Positions 31,201-44,946 of a stretch of 64,000 nt of DNA are shown here, piece by piece. How positions within the stretch are numbered: position 1 is the stretch's first letter; each line of letters starts with the position of its first letter. The DNA is from Puccinia triticina (Eukaryota; Basidiomycota; Pucciniomycetes; Pucciniales; Pucciniaceae), in NCBI RefSeq assembly GCF_026914185.1, contig NC_070564.1, positions 5,146,001 to 5,210,000 on the forward strand, read 5' to 3'. The position numbers and the translations under genes are program-made. The notes under the pieces are model-generated. The model searched no databases. It was not told the DNA's origin and saw nothing but the letters and a program-made list of their open reading frames with translations.

Positions 31201-34200
31201 GCGGCTGTATGGACATGGTCAAGTCAGATCGAGGATGCGCCCGACGGCATTTACGAACTCATCATCAAGAACCCAACGAACAAAGCAGGCTTACATACTC
31301 AGTCTACCGATCATCTTTTGATTCGCAAAGGTCTTCGTGACAATCCGATTACGTTTCAGACAACCGCATACTCGAAGAGCTTGCTCCAAAAAGGATCAGA
31401 CGGTTTGTTTCAAATCGTTTCCAATGCCGCCGGAGCGGACCTGATGCGCTACTCAACCGACTTTGGAAAAACGTGGATGAAGTGGCAGCCGTATGCTCGG
31501 ACGGTCGGACTACCCGCGGGCTCGTTCAGCCAGTCGCAATTTTGGGAAGGCAATCACATTCGCGTCCAGTATTGGTCCAAGCTTGGTGGTTCGGCGGCCC
31601 AGTCGGTTGATTCTGACTACGGTTACAGTGGGACAGACATTCGCACTGTTCCTCAGCTTTTGCTACGTGGACCTTTCAATCAATGGTGAGCTCAGATAAT
31701 TTAGATGACTTCTGCTTTTTATTGGACCGACTCATTTGTTGGATTTGTAGGGGTTATGATCTTGGGACCAATAATGGGTTTACTTCCCGGCAAGGCAATT
31801 GGACTTTTGATGTAAGTTTCTGTATACTTGGCCAGATGATTTGCACAGCGCGAAAACTGAGCAAGTTTTTATTTTCGCACTCTTTCGAAGATTATGACAA
31901 ATTGGCCCAATTTCTTTCAAGTCACGCCATTTGACGTACACGATGAGTTTTACTATGGCGACGTCGATGGTGATGGGGCCTTAGATTTGCTTCCGCCCAA
32001 CACACAATCGCCGAATTACCTGAATCTATCCAAGCCGCTGTCTCCATACCTAGGTTGGAGAATTATGGTCAATCAAACAGACATGACATGGAGTGCCCTT
32101 CCCATTGGAGACGAAACCGTTGGGATCCTTATTTTTATCCTGCTGTGTCTCATCCCACCTTTGACAGCCGTCCTCGCGTGTTGGATCTTTAAAAGAGCCT
32201 TCTACAGCATAAAAATAAACAAAGTAAGCGAACTTCGCTTCCTTCGCTTCCTTAAGACGTCCAGCTGTTAATTCATTCATTTTTTTTTCTTGACAGTACG
32301 GTTTCAAAGAGAAAAAAGGATTCAGTCTGAATCCCTTTCTGGATTTGATGAAAGAGAAATCTCATGAGTTCCGGTCTATGAAGGGCGAAAAGGGCGACAT
32401 GGGAATGATCAGTGCTGGAATAGGTGCCGCCATGGGCCTAAGGTCTCGTGGGGCGAGATGGCCCGATGATATGACAGCCCGACGAAAAGTTCTAATTGCC
32501 ACACTTGAATACGAGATTACTGATTGGAAGCTGAAAGTCAAAATCGGGGGTTTAGGAGTCATGTCTTCCTTGATGGGAAAAGCGATGCACGATGTCGACT
32601 TATTATGGGTGGTTCCGAAGGTTAAAGATTTGGAATATCCCGAGGCCGAACCTGCTCCACCGATTGAAGTCACTATCTTCGGCGAAAAATACTTGATCGA
32701 GCTGCAAATTCATAGACTCGACAACATCACGTATTATCTGCTTGACTCGCCCGTATTCCGTGCCAACACCAAATCTGATCCTTATCCAGCCAGAATGGAC
32801 GACCTCAGCTCGGCAATCTTCTATTCGTCCTGGAATCAAAGTATCGCAGAAATTTGCCGAAGAACCCCAGACTTGGATATCTATCACATCAACGATTATC
32901 ACGGTGCTTTAGTGCCACTCTACTTGCTGCCTATGGTATTACCCGTTTGTTTATCTCTTCACAATGCGGAATTCCAAGGACTCTGGCCACTCCGGACTAA
33001 AGAAGAAGCAGATGAGGTCTGCCGTGCATTCAACTTATCCAAGGACATTTGCTCGAAATATGTTCAGTTCGGAAACGTATTCAATTTACTCCACGCTGCT
33101 GCCAGCTTTATCAGCCATCACCAAAAGAGCGTGGGTGTTGCTGGGGTTAGTGACAAGTACGGAAAGCGAAGTTGGGCGAGGTATCCGGCCTTATGGACGC
33201 TCAAAACGATCGATTCACTTCCTAATCCAGACCCCACTGATATCGAAGCACTTGATGCTGCTCCCCGAAACATGAAAGATGTCACCATAGACGAAGCAGC
33301 AGAAGCTCAACGGCCGGAAGACAAGCGGAAAACTCAAGAATGGGCCGGCTTACATCAAGACCCCAACGCTCAGCTCTTTGTATTCGTCGGTCGGTGGTCC
33401 CTTCAAAAAGGCGTGGATCTCATTGCCGACGTTTTCACAACTATTCTTGAGAAGCGCTCCGACGTTCAGCTTGTGGCGGTTGGACCCGTCGTGGATCTCT
33501 ACGGACGATTTGCTGCCGCGAAACTAGCTCGGCTAATGGAGTTGTATCCCGGGCGGGTTTTTTCCAAACCTGAATTCACGGCTCTCCCGCCATTTATCTT
33601 CTCTGGTGGCGATTTTGCTCTCATCCCAAGTCGTGACGAGCCCTTCGGATTGGTAGCTGTGGAGTTTGGAAGGAAGGGTGCCTTGGGAGTTGGAAGTCGC
33701 TTAGGAGGTTTAGGTTTGATGCCGGGATGGTGGTTCCCTGTGGAAAGTGATAGTACTGCTCACATGCACTCACAGTTTGCGAAGACCATCAAGGCCGCGC
33801 TCAAGTCAACCAACGAAGAGCGAGCCGTCCTTCGTGCACGCTCTGCTCTTCAGCGTTTTCCGGTGCTCGAATGGCGTAGTAGGATGGAAAACATGCATCG
33901 CCGCTCCATCAAGGCCTCACGGAGGTACGCTGGGACACTGGCTGCTGGACCGGATACCCCTGTGCGACCGCAGTCAGAGATGAAGATTGACATGGAGGAG
34001 TTTCGCTGTGATCCTTTCTCTACCCGTGGCTCGATGGATTCTCTTCGCTTAGCCTGTGACCGCTCTGAAGAACTCATTACGGATCCCACACAGCATTCGG
34101 TACATTTGAGGCCTAGTCAATCTCCATACAATCGCCGTGGCTCTTCTCCGAACGGCCTGGATTTAACCAATTCAAGTACTCTACACTCACCCAGGACTAG

Positions 34201-36769
34201 TGAGGATTATGATTCCGAAGCGAAAGATGCCTCTCCACTGGTGACTAAGGCAGGTGCGCGCAACCCACGCGTCTCTCACGGGAGGGATCGGTCAATGGAT
34301 GGGAAGCGCATATCGGTTGCACCATCAATGCACCCCAACATGCTTGCCTCACAAGAGGAGGATGATCAATACGGTAGTTTCTTAAACAAAGCTAACCGCC
34401 AACTAAGTCGCAAGCTTACCAAAAAACTTACAGTCACTTATGGAAGGCAAGCTGCCAAAGACCCATTCATACCCACCCCTGCGACACCGACTGCCGCGAT
34501 TGCCGAGTTCAATGAAGATGAATTACTTCCGCCGGTTAGGCCCTTTGCCGGTGGCGGGGGTCACACAAGCCGGAAATCTTTTGATTCCATAAATTCAATC
34601 ATGGAAGAACACGGGGCAGATTCGCCATTGAATCAGGCTATCGAAGGTTTCACTGATGAAAATGGACAGGTAACCCAAGAGTTCATTACAAAATTATCAC
34701 AGCTAAACTCTGGCAACTCGAAGGGCGACCTATGTATCGCAGAATATCTGGTGGCGGCTGAGAAAGCCTACTTCAAGCATGTTAGAGATGACAAGCTGGC
34801 TTTAGCTAGGTCCCAGTATGATGGCCAAACTCTCCGGGGTTCGACGAAAAGGCCAATCTCTCGCGCTATCAGTGAATGGTCTGTTAAGAAGCACGCTTTG
34901 GAGAATGATGAAGAAGAAGAAGAAACTGCTGCAGGCAGCGAAGATCCTCTCACTACACAGGCAGAACTAAATCAATGGCAGATCAGACTTCAGAAGGTAT
35001 ACTTCGGCTGGCCTGTCTACACGATACTACTGGCCTTCGGGCAAGTTCTGGGAGCTACCAGTTTCCAGCTGTCTCTACTCGGCGGTAGTAGCTCTCAAAG
35101 GACATTTGATCTTTACAGTAAGTCAAAATTACGCGAACAGCTCCACAGTCCCAGAAGCTGATTTATCATTGCATCTCACCAGTCATTGGAGCCGTCAACA
35201 TCATCGGATCGGTAACTTGGTATATACTCAACAGTGTAAAACCCGCGACATGGTCACTCTCATTGCCTTGGGTTTGTTTTGGGATGGCGTTTTTGTTGAT
35301 TGGATTACCATCACTGTCGTCAGACTTGAAAGTCTACAGTGTTAGGCACCCTTTGAGTCTTCTGGCTTCCAGTTTTTACTCCTTCGCCTCGGCAGCAGGA
35401 TTTCGTGAGTCATATGAAATTAATGTTCTACTCAACCTGCTCAACATCGCTGACCAAGAACGCGCTCCCAGTTTTCTTCAGCACTAATTTCGGGGAGGAA
35501 GCAGGGGGAGGCACAGACACTTGGGTGTATCGAGCTTGTGTAGTGCAAGGCACTCAACAAATCTGGGTTGGTTCATCTATCTTATATGATCCAAGACTTC
35601 GATGACTGAACAAAATGTCCCTTCTCTAGATCGCTGCCTTGTGGTACTGGGGATTCAAGCTGCAAGGAACAAACCCGACAGACACGGCATCGGTACCTCC
35701 CGCCTGGGTCAATGCTTTTACTCTCACGCTGGCAATCACTTGTTTCGGCATTGGATACGTTCTTTTCATTGGACTGGTGAGCATTCTTAGCTCAATGAGT
35801 TACTTCTAGACACGATCGACTAACGTAATCTTCGCACAGCCCAATTACTACCGAAATGTTCCCGGCCAGGTTCCCAATTTCGTAAAAACTCTATTCCGTC
35901 GCAAGCTGGTGATATGGTATATGGCCGCGGAAATCTTGAGGGATTATTGGCTGTAAGTCATGAACTTCTCACACCATTTGGCTATGATCCTAATGTGACC
36001 AAGATACTCCTGATATAGATCGGGTCCTTACGGAAGAAATTGGTCTTTCTTGTGGACTGGTTCTGCAATGCCTGTTTGGGCGACTGTCATATTGGTTTTC
36101 ATTTTCTTCGTAGGAATTTGGGCCGTAAGTTCTGAGATTTTTCACCGCTTGATAATAAAAATCGGATTCTGATCATCGGTCAATTGTTCAGGTTGTGATG
36201 AAAGCTCTTAGTCATGCTTCAAAGAAACACACTTGGTTTCTGCCCATTTTCGCGGTTGGGCTTGGCGCTCCCCGATGGTGTCAGATGCTCTGGGGAACCA
36301 GTAGTCTTGCCATGTATATTCCATGGGCCGGCGCAGCGGGTCCTTACCTTGGCAGTGAGTGCTGCTCTTCCGGTGCACGATCATCATGCCACGCAATCTG
36401 GCTGATGCATTGGTTCTTTTGTTACGTATAGCCTCACTATGGCTCTGGCTAGGTGTCCTGGATGCGGTTCAGGGTGTTGGTTTGGGAATGATTCTACTCC
36501 AGACTTTGAGTCGGACGCACGTTGCAGCCACATTATGCTTGGCTCAAATCATTGGCTCGACAGCCGTCATCGCTGCTAGGGCCACAGCTCCTAACAGGAT
36601 TGGACCGGGTAACGTTTTCCCAGATCTTGGCCTTTGGGATCGGGGCGGGCACCTCAGGGAATCTCCCCTTGCCAATTGGGAGTTTTGGGTGGCCCTGGCG
36701 TGCCAGTTAATAATCGTTGCCGGTTATTTGGTATTGTTTAGACGGGAGGTGTGTACCACCTGTTGTTAA
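28297..36769 (+). CDS. AGS1: Cell-wall alpha-1,3-glucan synthase
   Basis: Makes the alpha-1,3-glucan of the cell wall at the plasma membrane. Eighteen exons join in phase to 2445 residues: 28297-28523, 28591-28661, 28731-28791, 28857-29018, 29087-29635, 29710-29977, 30023-30254, 30317-31685, 31751-31811, 31891-32223, 32297-35117, 35183-35404, 35472-35566, 35630-35776, 35840-35952, 36019-36124, 36192-36354, 36432-36769. A signal peptide ([19 protein letters not shown]) leads an amylase-like domain with [16 protein letters not shown] and FFIPGEITGGN carrying the catalytic acids. A membrane segment (about residues 1080-1100) leads to a GT5 starch-synthase-type domain from about 1175 ([21 protein letters not shown] near 1473, [14 protein letters not shown] near 1555). 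A Ser-rich linker follows, then a multi-membrane C-terminus from about 2015. Size and order match the fungal family. The donor of intron 5 (GTCGGT) is atypical but restores the conserved EITGGN. Confidence 0.95.
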
Positions 36770-38138
36770 CTGCCGTGAGAACTGAAGAAACTGATGAAAC
36801 CTTTCCGACCAATTGTGTATTTCCAGCAACTCTCGAAGCCTTAGGACCTGGCGAAACTGCAAATTCCCTCAAACGACGCGCAGAACCTATTTTTAAATGA
36901 ACCCAATGCATCTTTGATCTATATTCAGCATCCCAACTACCTTTTACGCATCTTCGGCCATCATGACTCATCGCAATCATCATCCATTGACACTTACCAA
37001 AACTTTCCAACTATTGTTGTCTTTCAAGCTAGAAATGGCTCTGGATAGAAATCAACAGATCCTGTCATGTTTTGTTTTATTTGAACTTTATATGTATTTA
37101 GACGAGTGTAGAACGACATAATTTTAATGGTAGAAATTGGTTTCATCAATGTAAATATATATAATCCATCCATGCAACTGCATACTCTAGATCCATGTAG
37201 CTTTCCAGCAGTCACTATTCATGACAGTGTAGTCACCTCTTAGTACCGCGAGACAATCTTTCTCGTGGCATCAAGAAGCCTGACGAAGGCTTCAGCACGA
37301 ATCCCACCCTCAACCAGCACAGTCTCCTGGGTCAATCCCGAAAGCATTTTCTCTCATTTTTTTGTTGCCTTTGGTTTCATCTCTCATACTTGCATATTCG
37401 CTCATTGGGGAACAGATTGTCCTAAATCAAGAGTTCCTCATGAGCTCGAATCCATAACATGTGCTCCTGACTGCACTGCTATAAAAGCTGTCAGAAGACA
37501 ATGATGGGCACGTTTATTTGATTTGCTGCTGAGGTTGGGATGGGGCGAAATTCGAAAGGACGTGAAGGACGTGAGTTGAGCTACAACAGGTTATCTTTCC
37601 GCTTCAAATGTTTAAGTGGGTTCGCTAGTGCTCCGCTCCCACATGTATTTTTATAGCCCGGCCAGGCTTGAAGCCGCCGGCCCACGGACTTTCTCCTACT
37701 TTTTAATTCCGTTCGATCCAAGCTCAACAAATCAGCTAGCTTTCTCCTACTTTAGCTGAGCTACGGCTAGTTGGGGATAAACGCTTCCAGAGTGAACTAC
37801 TATGAGCATGACCGAGAGAATGGGACACGTCCCATACCGCGATCAATGCCACATCAAGAGAGACCAATGGAGAAATCATCACACCCAGACTCTGGAAGGG
37901 CCAATATGGCGGCGCGAAATACATAATCTGTGCGATGTTAAAAAGACTGAAGAACAATTCCTGATAACTGGTGTCTTTACCCTTCGAATTTCTTGCTTTA
38001 TTTGACCGCAGCCACTCAAATCAAACCACTGGGCGTCTGTCCATTCGATCTTTCTGTCTTCTTGCATTTTAATCCAACCTTTTCACACCACCACTTGATT
38101 GACTACCATCCCTTTTTACTCCCGTTTCCAAAGTAGAT
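36770..38138. other. Intergenic, no gene recognised
   Basis: 3' region of the glucan synthase and 5' region of the next gene. Short open frames only. No TIR elements were noticed. Confidence 0.45.
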
Positions 38139-39507
38139 ATGCTTTCTTTTTTCAAGCGGCGGTCGTTAGATTTCAAAAGGGAGTCTGGGACTTATCATGA
38201 GCTGAACGGCGACCGGAAAATCTCGATTTCGGAAGAGATGCAAGCGCCCACGGCTCAGCCTTTGCAGATCAATCACCACAATTTTGATATCCTACAATTG
38301 CCCCACAGTCTTCCAGGCGAGACTTGGGTCAATGATTCTTTTTCGAAGATTCCAAGGCAAGCACCGGTTTTCCAAAAACCTGCGAGGAAACTCCAATTCT
38401 CGAGAGCACCTAACCCGAAAAAATGCGAATCTGTTATCCGTCACCTCAAGACAATCTTGGCCGATTCCAATTCTAAACATGATCTGATCAAAGGCACCGA
38501 CCCTCTTGCAGCCAAAAAGGCGCGGTCAGCCGCACTCTCCAAGACCGATTCCAAGAAAATCTTGTCGCATCTGAACGACCCCAAATATGCGAACACCATC
38601 ATCTCCATGCTCAAGCAAGAACCACATCCGCCCTATGTGTCGCAGCAAGGAGAAAATGCTGACCGCCTACCCCGTGGAGTCTGTCTTCGTAACAGCGAAT
38701 CCGAACTTGACGCTCAATCAGCGGCAGGAAGTGACATGGAGGACGTGATTGATGTGACGAAGGCCTTAAACATGCGCGCGCCTGGATCATCAGAGATCAT
38801 ATATTTAATCACTGGCTTATCCGCAGGAACTCTGTTGAGTACTATCGGACAGTCTACTGGATTCTACGACGTTTTAGCAATGGGAAGCAAAAACCTGATA
38901 GACAGAAGTGAAGGCCATCACGAATTGATCGGAATGGTGCCCAAGGACCGGGTCAGCGTCTGGTGTTGTGAGTCATTACGCTTTACTTTATCTCTCTTCT
39001 TGGCAACGAAGTACATAACCAAACAACAGACGAGCTGATATTCTCGGATTGATGTCAGACTGGTGGGGATTCGAGTTGGCGCTCCCGTTGGAAAGCATTG
39101 CACGTCTCAAGACCGCCAAATCGATCGAGAGTGCGGCCGTGCAAATGTTGCTTGCTCTAACCGTTGCCGGCGGTGCTGTGGAGCTTCTGCCGTTCATCAG
39201 GTTTCTTGGAGCTTACTTGGACATGGAATGGGCCGCCGTAAACGAACAGAACAAAGGTAAGCATCACCTCATTTTCCATCTCGAATCGTCCTGTCCCATC
39301 AACGTTGCTCAATTTAAGCGTCTCTTCTATCTTCCGCTTTTTCTTTCAGGGAAGGGAGTCGTGATTGCGGCCACTTGGGCTCTTCCCATGGCACTGGTCC
39401 CGCGGCCGTGGGACTTTGATTCACCCTCAGAGATTGCACCGCTCGTCAAGGCCAACGTTCCTCAAGGGGTCGAAGTTTTGGCTGTCTCATCTCAATGCAG
39501 CGCATGA
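38139..39507 (+). CDS. Unknown protein with hydrophobic C-terminal half, three exons
   Basis: Join 38139-38967, 39059-39256, 39350-39507 gives 394 residues in phase; donors are GTGAGT and GTAAGC. Residues 1-200 are hydrophilic and basic, with repeated Lys/Ser motifs (KTDSKKILSHLNDPKYANTI). An acidic patch (SAAGSDMEDVIDVTK) follows. After that come hydrophobic stretches: IIYLITGLSAGTLLSTIGQS, MLLALTVAGGAVELLPFIRF and VVIAATWALPMALVP. Together these suggest a soluble N-terminal region and two or three membrane segments. No family is recognised. It lies between two conserved plus-strand genes, and the splice signals make it a real gene. Confidence 0.7.
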
Positions 39508-40852
39508 CTTACTCCTCGGAGTCTTCTGTCGGAAAACCTTCAAATTATTTATCAATTGTTTTGACCCTAATTTACCTAATTTTATTTTGTACGCCAAGTG
39601 CGAGCATGTATGGCTGAAGCTTTAATATCTAATGGCCATGATGTTTTTATATCCCAGTTGCAATTGCGCCGAGACTTGACCAACGATTGAACATGCATCT
39701 GAATTTACTTGGGTTATCAGATAATCTCAGGCAATGCTCTTGATTAGCACCCCGATTCACCGGCCCGAAATCTTGCGCCGATCAACTGTCGGACCGATTC
39801 TCCCCGGCTCGTTTTACACTCTGCCTTTGCAGATGGAAATTCACTTACCTCGTGGGTAAATGGCGGCTCAATTGATGCTGGCAGGGAGGAGTCCTAGATG
39901 ACTCCATTTTCCAGCTGGTGAATTCTTGGTAAGGCGAAGTCAGTTGCACGGGTCGTGCATCCACTGAAGTCAACATTCGGAGAATTACGCTACATGCACG
40001 TGGCAAACAACAATCTTGGCTTTTCGCGATAAGACTTGCCAGTCTGATTCATGTGTTCTTGATTGAGCATAAGATGATTGGTGAATTCACCTTTTTACAA
40101 GATGGATTGTCAGACGGGCACTCATCAGTTCGGTTCAAGTTGAACTCCGATGACATTCTTTCTTCTCAGATAGGTCCCCCAAAGTTCACCTCCGGTCACA
40201 GTCTGGGCAGTCGTTTCCCGGCCACGTGCTGTGCACAACTTGAGACCACTCTGAGGGCATGATCCTCGACATGATGGTCAGTTGTGTGTCGATCGATCCC
40301 AGGCTGTTGAAGTGCTGTGCATGAGCCACCGCAGGAGCTCCGGCTCGGAGGGCCTGAGCGGCGCACGGGCCATCTCCCCGCGCAGGGCGGACGGGCGCAG
40401 CTGGCTGGAATGAGCCGTTCCTCTTCAGGCAGAGCCAGAAGCGTCCAGTTGAAATACTCCAGCACCACCAAGCACACCTTCCTGCCACCAGCGATTGGAG
40501 ATTAGTCGATCAAACTTGCATGTTCGCTAACGGTTTATCGAGGTAGGCCGAGCCCACAAGCAAATGTCGGGTCTTGTTACTGATACTGACAGTGGCATCA
40601 CCTCTTGTTCTCGTTCAGCTCTCACAACAGATATAGCTCGTCAGTAACCTTGCTTGTGCTTGCCTTCTCCATGTTGAAAATATGATCGCGGACTAACACC
40701 CTCTATCCTCTTCCACCGATGTTGTCTTTTTCAGGGGACGCAAATTCTGTGCACCGGGTGCTAGCCGATATACTCATTAGATTATCTAAGAAACCTTTTT
40801 GCTTCACCTAACAAATCTATCAACTCACCGAACTCCTCAGAAATCCACCAAT
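39508..40852. other. Intergenic region upstream of INO1
   Basis: No gene is supported. A locally GC-rich patch at about 40310-40500 gives overlapping open frames on both strands that do not resemble proteins. I looked for the yeast-type inositol response element and found only a poor match near 40046. Confidence 0.4.
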
Positions 40853-43089
40853 ATGGCACCCTCCATAGCTGCTCCTAAGGGACAAACTGTCCGAGCTAGT
40901 AATGGACATTCTAATGGCGTCACCAACGGCGCTTCGGCCGCGGTACCAATCGTAGACCCCACAGCTATGAGAAGACCAGTCGACTCAGTTCGGGTAGAAT
41001 CCGAACAAACAACCTATACTGTACGCTTTAAGTTGAACTTCACTATGTACTAAGTCATACGATCATCTGATACAGCTGGCTTGACCCTGTACAGGATACT
41101 CATATTTTAGCTACCAGCGTCCACGAGAACACTTTTGTCACCCGCACCCCATCCGGTGGGTATGTCCTCAAGCCTGTCAAACAAACCATCGAGTTCAAAA
41201 CTGAACGTCAGGTCCCTACCACCGGGTTAGTGTTTTCTTTGAAGAGTTTTCCGTATGAAAATCATTGGCTTACCCGTCCCCTTCTCATTTCTACAGGCTC
41301 ATGCTGGTTGGCTGGGGTGGCAACAATGGGACCACAGTCACGGCCACTATCCTGGCTAACAAACACAACATTTGCTGGCGCAACCGCGAGGGTATCCAAA
41401 CGCCCAACTACATCGGCAGTATTGTCAGAGCCTCGACTTGTATGTCTTGAATTCCTGCCAATTCTCTCTCGTTTCCCCCGCCTGCTGACACTCGAACGCT
41501 TGTGCAGTACGCTTAGGATCAGATGCCCAGAGCGGCAAGGATGTTCACATCCCGTTATCTGACATGTTACCAATGGTTCACCCTAACGATTTGGTGCTCG
41601 GCGGATGGGATATCAGCGGCATGCCACTCGACCAGGCTATGCGCCGGGCCAAGGTCATGGAATGGGACCTTCAAGACCAACTCAACCCTTTGATGAGCCA
41701 GATGAAACCATTACCAAGTGTATACTACCCTGACTTGTTCGTGTTGTTTACCTCGGAAATCTTTGAATCATCCCGCAATTTCTGCTAACCGATCTTTCTG
41801 CCGCAAAAACAGCATCAACGCCAACCAAGAAGAACGAGCTGATAACGTCCTGCCTGGTAGCAACAAACAAGCACACTTGGACCAAGTTCGCAAAGATATC
41901 CGCGACTTCAAGGCGGCCAACAAACTCGACAAAGTCATTGTACTCTGGACCGCCAACACCGAAAGGTACTCGGAGATCATTCCGGGTGTCAACGATACGG
42001 CGCGCAACCTGGAGCAGGCTGTGAGGAACAGCCATGACGAAGTTTCGCCCTCGACTATCTTTGCCATGGCTTGTATCTACGAAGGCGCCCCTTACATCAA
42101 CGGTGCCCCGCAGAACACCTTTGTTCCTGGATGCGTTGAACTCGCCGAGGAGCTTGGTGGGTTCATCGGTGGCGATGATTTCAAGTCCGGACAAACAAAG
42201 ATCAAAAGTTGTTTGGCCGAGTTCCTTGTGAACAGCGGTATCAAACCGCTCAGCATTGCCTCTTACAATCACCTTGTCAGTAGTTCCCTTCTGAGTAGCC
42301 AGCCTGTCTCGCTTGTTTCCTGACTTTTTTGATTCACTGCTGCAGGGTAACAACGACGGTCGAAACTTGAACGCCCAGAAGACCTTTCGTAGCAAGGAGA
42401 TCAGCAAGAGCAGTGTGGTTGATGACATGGTCGAAGCCAATCACCTCCTCTACAAACCTCTCTTGGAAGCCCCTAAAGGAGAGAAGAAGATTGAGGGTGG
42501 TGGACAAGCTCGTAAGACGGAGCATCCCGACCATTGCGTGGTGATTAAGTACATGCCGTCTGTTGGCGATGACAAAGTAGCGTTAGATGAATACTTCAGC
42601 GAGTTGGCGATGTGAGCACCTTCGATCGAGCACTTCCCTGTTTTCATCCAATATTTACTTCTCGGGTCTTCTTTATAGGGGCGGTCGGAACAAGATTGTG
42701 ATCTCCAACACCTGTCAAGACTCGCTTCTTGCGATACCATTGATTCTCGATCTTGTGATCATCACCGAGCTTTTGACCCGAGTCCAGTACCGCAAACCAA
42801 GTGGGAACGCGACCGAGGAATCGGCTTTTCAGAAGCTCTATCCGGTCTTGTCTCTGTTGAGCTCGATGCTGAGTAAGTATTAACCTCTTGACTATTCGGG
42901 CTTGGTCCAGGAAACTGACGCACAACGAAATCATTTTCCCCGGCCGACACAGAGGCCCCACTCGTCAGGCCTGGTACCGACGTCATCAACGGTGCCGCTC
43001 GTCAACGCGCCGCCATCGATCACTTCTTAAGAGCACTCCTCGGGTTGCAACCTCTGACCGAATGGGAACAGTCCAAAATCATGGCCTGA
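40853..43089 (+). CDS. INO1: Inositol-3-phosphate synthase
   Basis: Converts glucose-6-phosphate to inositol-3-phosphate, the first step of inositol and phosphatidylinositol synthesis, in the cytosol with NAD. Eight exons in phase give 576 residues: 40853-41020, 41095-41225, 41297-41439, 41508-41736, 41813-42275, 42346-42611, 42679-42872, 42953-43089. Clear motifs: the Rossmann loop [18 protein letters not shown] (about residue 101), [61 protein letters not shown] (about 374-386), [26 protein letters not shown] and the C-terminal [15 protein letters not shown]. Length is somewhat above the usual ~530 because of a Ser/Asn/Gly-rich N-terminal extension. An inverted broken copy lies at 54860-57040. 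The 440 bp downstream hold no further gene. Confidence 0.96.
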
Positions 43090-43674
43090 TCCGATCCCTT
43101 TGTCCTCATACCGCCCGCCCTCCTGTTTGTGATGTGGCGGGACCGACGTGATCTTATCTCATAGTATCCTGATCGATGCGACTGGCCCACATTAGCAGCG
43201 GTTATGCTCTGTTCTCTCTCCTTGGCCCTCTTTATCGTTTACTTCCTCATGTGCTCTGATGCGCGACTTCTCTCCTGAAGAGCATGTATCACCCTTTTGA
43301 ACTCCTCAGCAAAGCAATGCTCATCAAGTTATCCTCGATCTTAGTTGATCTGCAAAGTAACACAGTTGGAAGATGATGGAAGCCTTTCCTGCTCTTTCAA
43401 TGACCGCGCGTGCGGTGTTGCACCCTTGTGGTTTTGAAACAGGTTAGAAAAAGCTTTGGGCCTGTATCTGCACCCGAACTCAAGGAAGTCCCTCTCTTGC
43501 ATGAGGCTTTGCCGAAGGCACTAATGAGTTCTAAGGGCCCAATTATAAACAGTTATCAAAGTTTTATTGTAATATATTCCAAACTTGATTCAAAACAAAA
43601 TCTCTTGACTTCTTGTGGCAAATACAGGCCCAAATATGATTCAAAAAAGCCTCAATAATTATGTACAATTATAA

Positions 43675-44527
43675 GGGCCCAATTATAAACAGTTATTGGA
43701 ATTTCATTCAAAAAAAACCCAAATTCATTCAAAACTTTTTTTGTCTGGATTTTTTTTATGTACAGATTCAAAAATAGCCCAAATGACCTCAAGGAGGTCA
43801 TTTGGGATCAATTTTTTTCAAATTTTTGTTATCAAAGCAATTTACAGGCATACAGTACATGTATGCAACACTGTACCGCACTAATCCAACGGTAGAACTT
43901 AGTTGTACCATTGGTCAGCAATACACAGCCGCAGGCAGTTGATTTGGCAATGACCCAGCCGCCGGAAGCATTTCCAAATTCCGTGTGCCAAATGCCGTGT
44001 ATTACAGGTCTCTGCCTCGGGTGCACAGGAGATCTCTGATCTGGTCCCATCGAGTCCACATCAAGGGGATGTGTTCACTGGGCGCCCGAGTATCATCCGC
44101 AACGTTCCCCAGATTGCGAGGGATCCTCTGGCCATACAACTGTTTGAGTGTCAATCAATCATACCAGTCCTGGAGGTAAAGGGCCCCTCAGCAATTGAGA
44201 AGGTTGTGTAGAATCATACACACAAAAGTGTTTGACCGCGCGCGTACCGGCCGTGCAGCCTCAGCCGTCAGGAGGATGCTGAAGCGGTTCTTCAACTGCC
44301 AAAATGTACGCTCCACGGGCGGGGGGGCGGGGGCAGAACAGGCGGTGTTGGCCAGGAATTTGGAATTCCTGTTGTGTGGCCCGCAGGTTTATAATTGTAC
44401 ATATTATCCAGGATTTTTTGAAACATATTTGGGCCTGTATTTGCCACAAAAATTTAAGAGATTTTGTTTTGAATCAAGTTTTGGATATATTACAATAAAA
44501 CTTCAATAACTGTTTATAATTGGGCCC
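43675..44527 (-). mobile_element. Nested PIF/Harbinger copy, reverse orientation
   Basis: 853 bp with the same GGGCCCAATTATAAACAG ends, flanked by TAA at 43672-43674 and 44528-44530. Removing it and one TAA rejoins ATGTACAATTATAA to ACCTGCAGGCC. The nested copy itself contains the matching continuous sequence ACAATTATAAACCTGCGGGCC (minus strand near 44395). It keeps only the C-terminal end of the transposase. Confidence 0.85.
44188..44340 (-). pseudogene. C-terminal fragment of a PIF/Harbinger transposase
   Basis: Minus-strand frame with VERTFWQLKNRFSILL followed by RARSNTFVCMILHNLLN and a stop. This matches the pattern around the last catalytic Glu and the C-terminus of Harbinger DDE transposases (VVE..FG.LK.RF..L ... 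HNLL). The DDE Asp residues and the N-terminal region are missing, so it cannot be active. Confidence 0.7.
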
Positions 44528-44604
44528 TAAACCTGCAGGCCACACAACAGGAATTCCAAATTCCTGGCCAACACTACCTGTTCCGCCCGCCCCACCCAGC
44601 CTGT

Positions 44605-44946
44605 GTGATAACCACAACCGCACGGCCTCACCCGACCACACACAATCAATTGCTGCAAATGATCCCCCCTCCCCTTGACCCCACACCTATTCATATGTAT
44701 GCCATGTGGCAATGGCAGCGACTCCAGCAAATCCCAGAACAAATCTATGTACGCGCTGACTGGACCGCCTTCAAGAGGCCCAATTGCTGGGAACCTTGGA
44801 ATGACGACCGGATACCTGCGGTCAGGTTTATTGAATACTTCCAAATTTCTAGGGCGGATTTCAAATGGCTTTGCGACAAATTGCGCGGTGAATTGTAACA
44901 AGATGCACTTGGCCAAGGCAAACCACTCATGTTTGAAGCCCAAGTA
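44605..44946 (+). pseudogene. N-terminal fragment of a PIF/Harbinger transposase
   Basis: The open frame ends at a TAA at 44896-44898, but the homology continues past it in the same frame. Before the stop: WNDDRIPAVRFIEYFQISRA, then FKWLCDKLRGEL. After it: QDALGQGKPLMFEAQVAVRL, then YRLGHG. This is the N-terminal region typical of rust Harbinger transposases. There is no DDE domain behind it, and the sequence passes directly into the 3' end of the element. Confidence 0.65.

Noticed and set aside
40046..40060. Possible inositol response element upstream of INO1
   Set aside because: The nearest match to the yeast consensus misses two of ten positions and lies 800 bp from the start; not distinguishable from chance.
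40186..40505. Overlapping open frames on both strands in a GC-rich patch
   Set aside because: Open in several frames at once because of base composition; no motif, and strands contradict each other.
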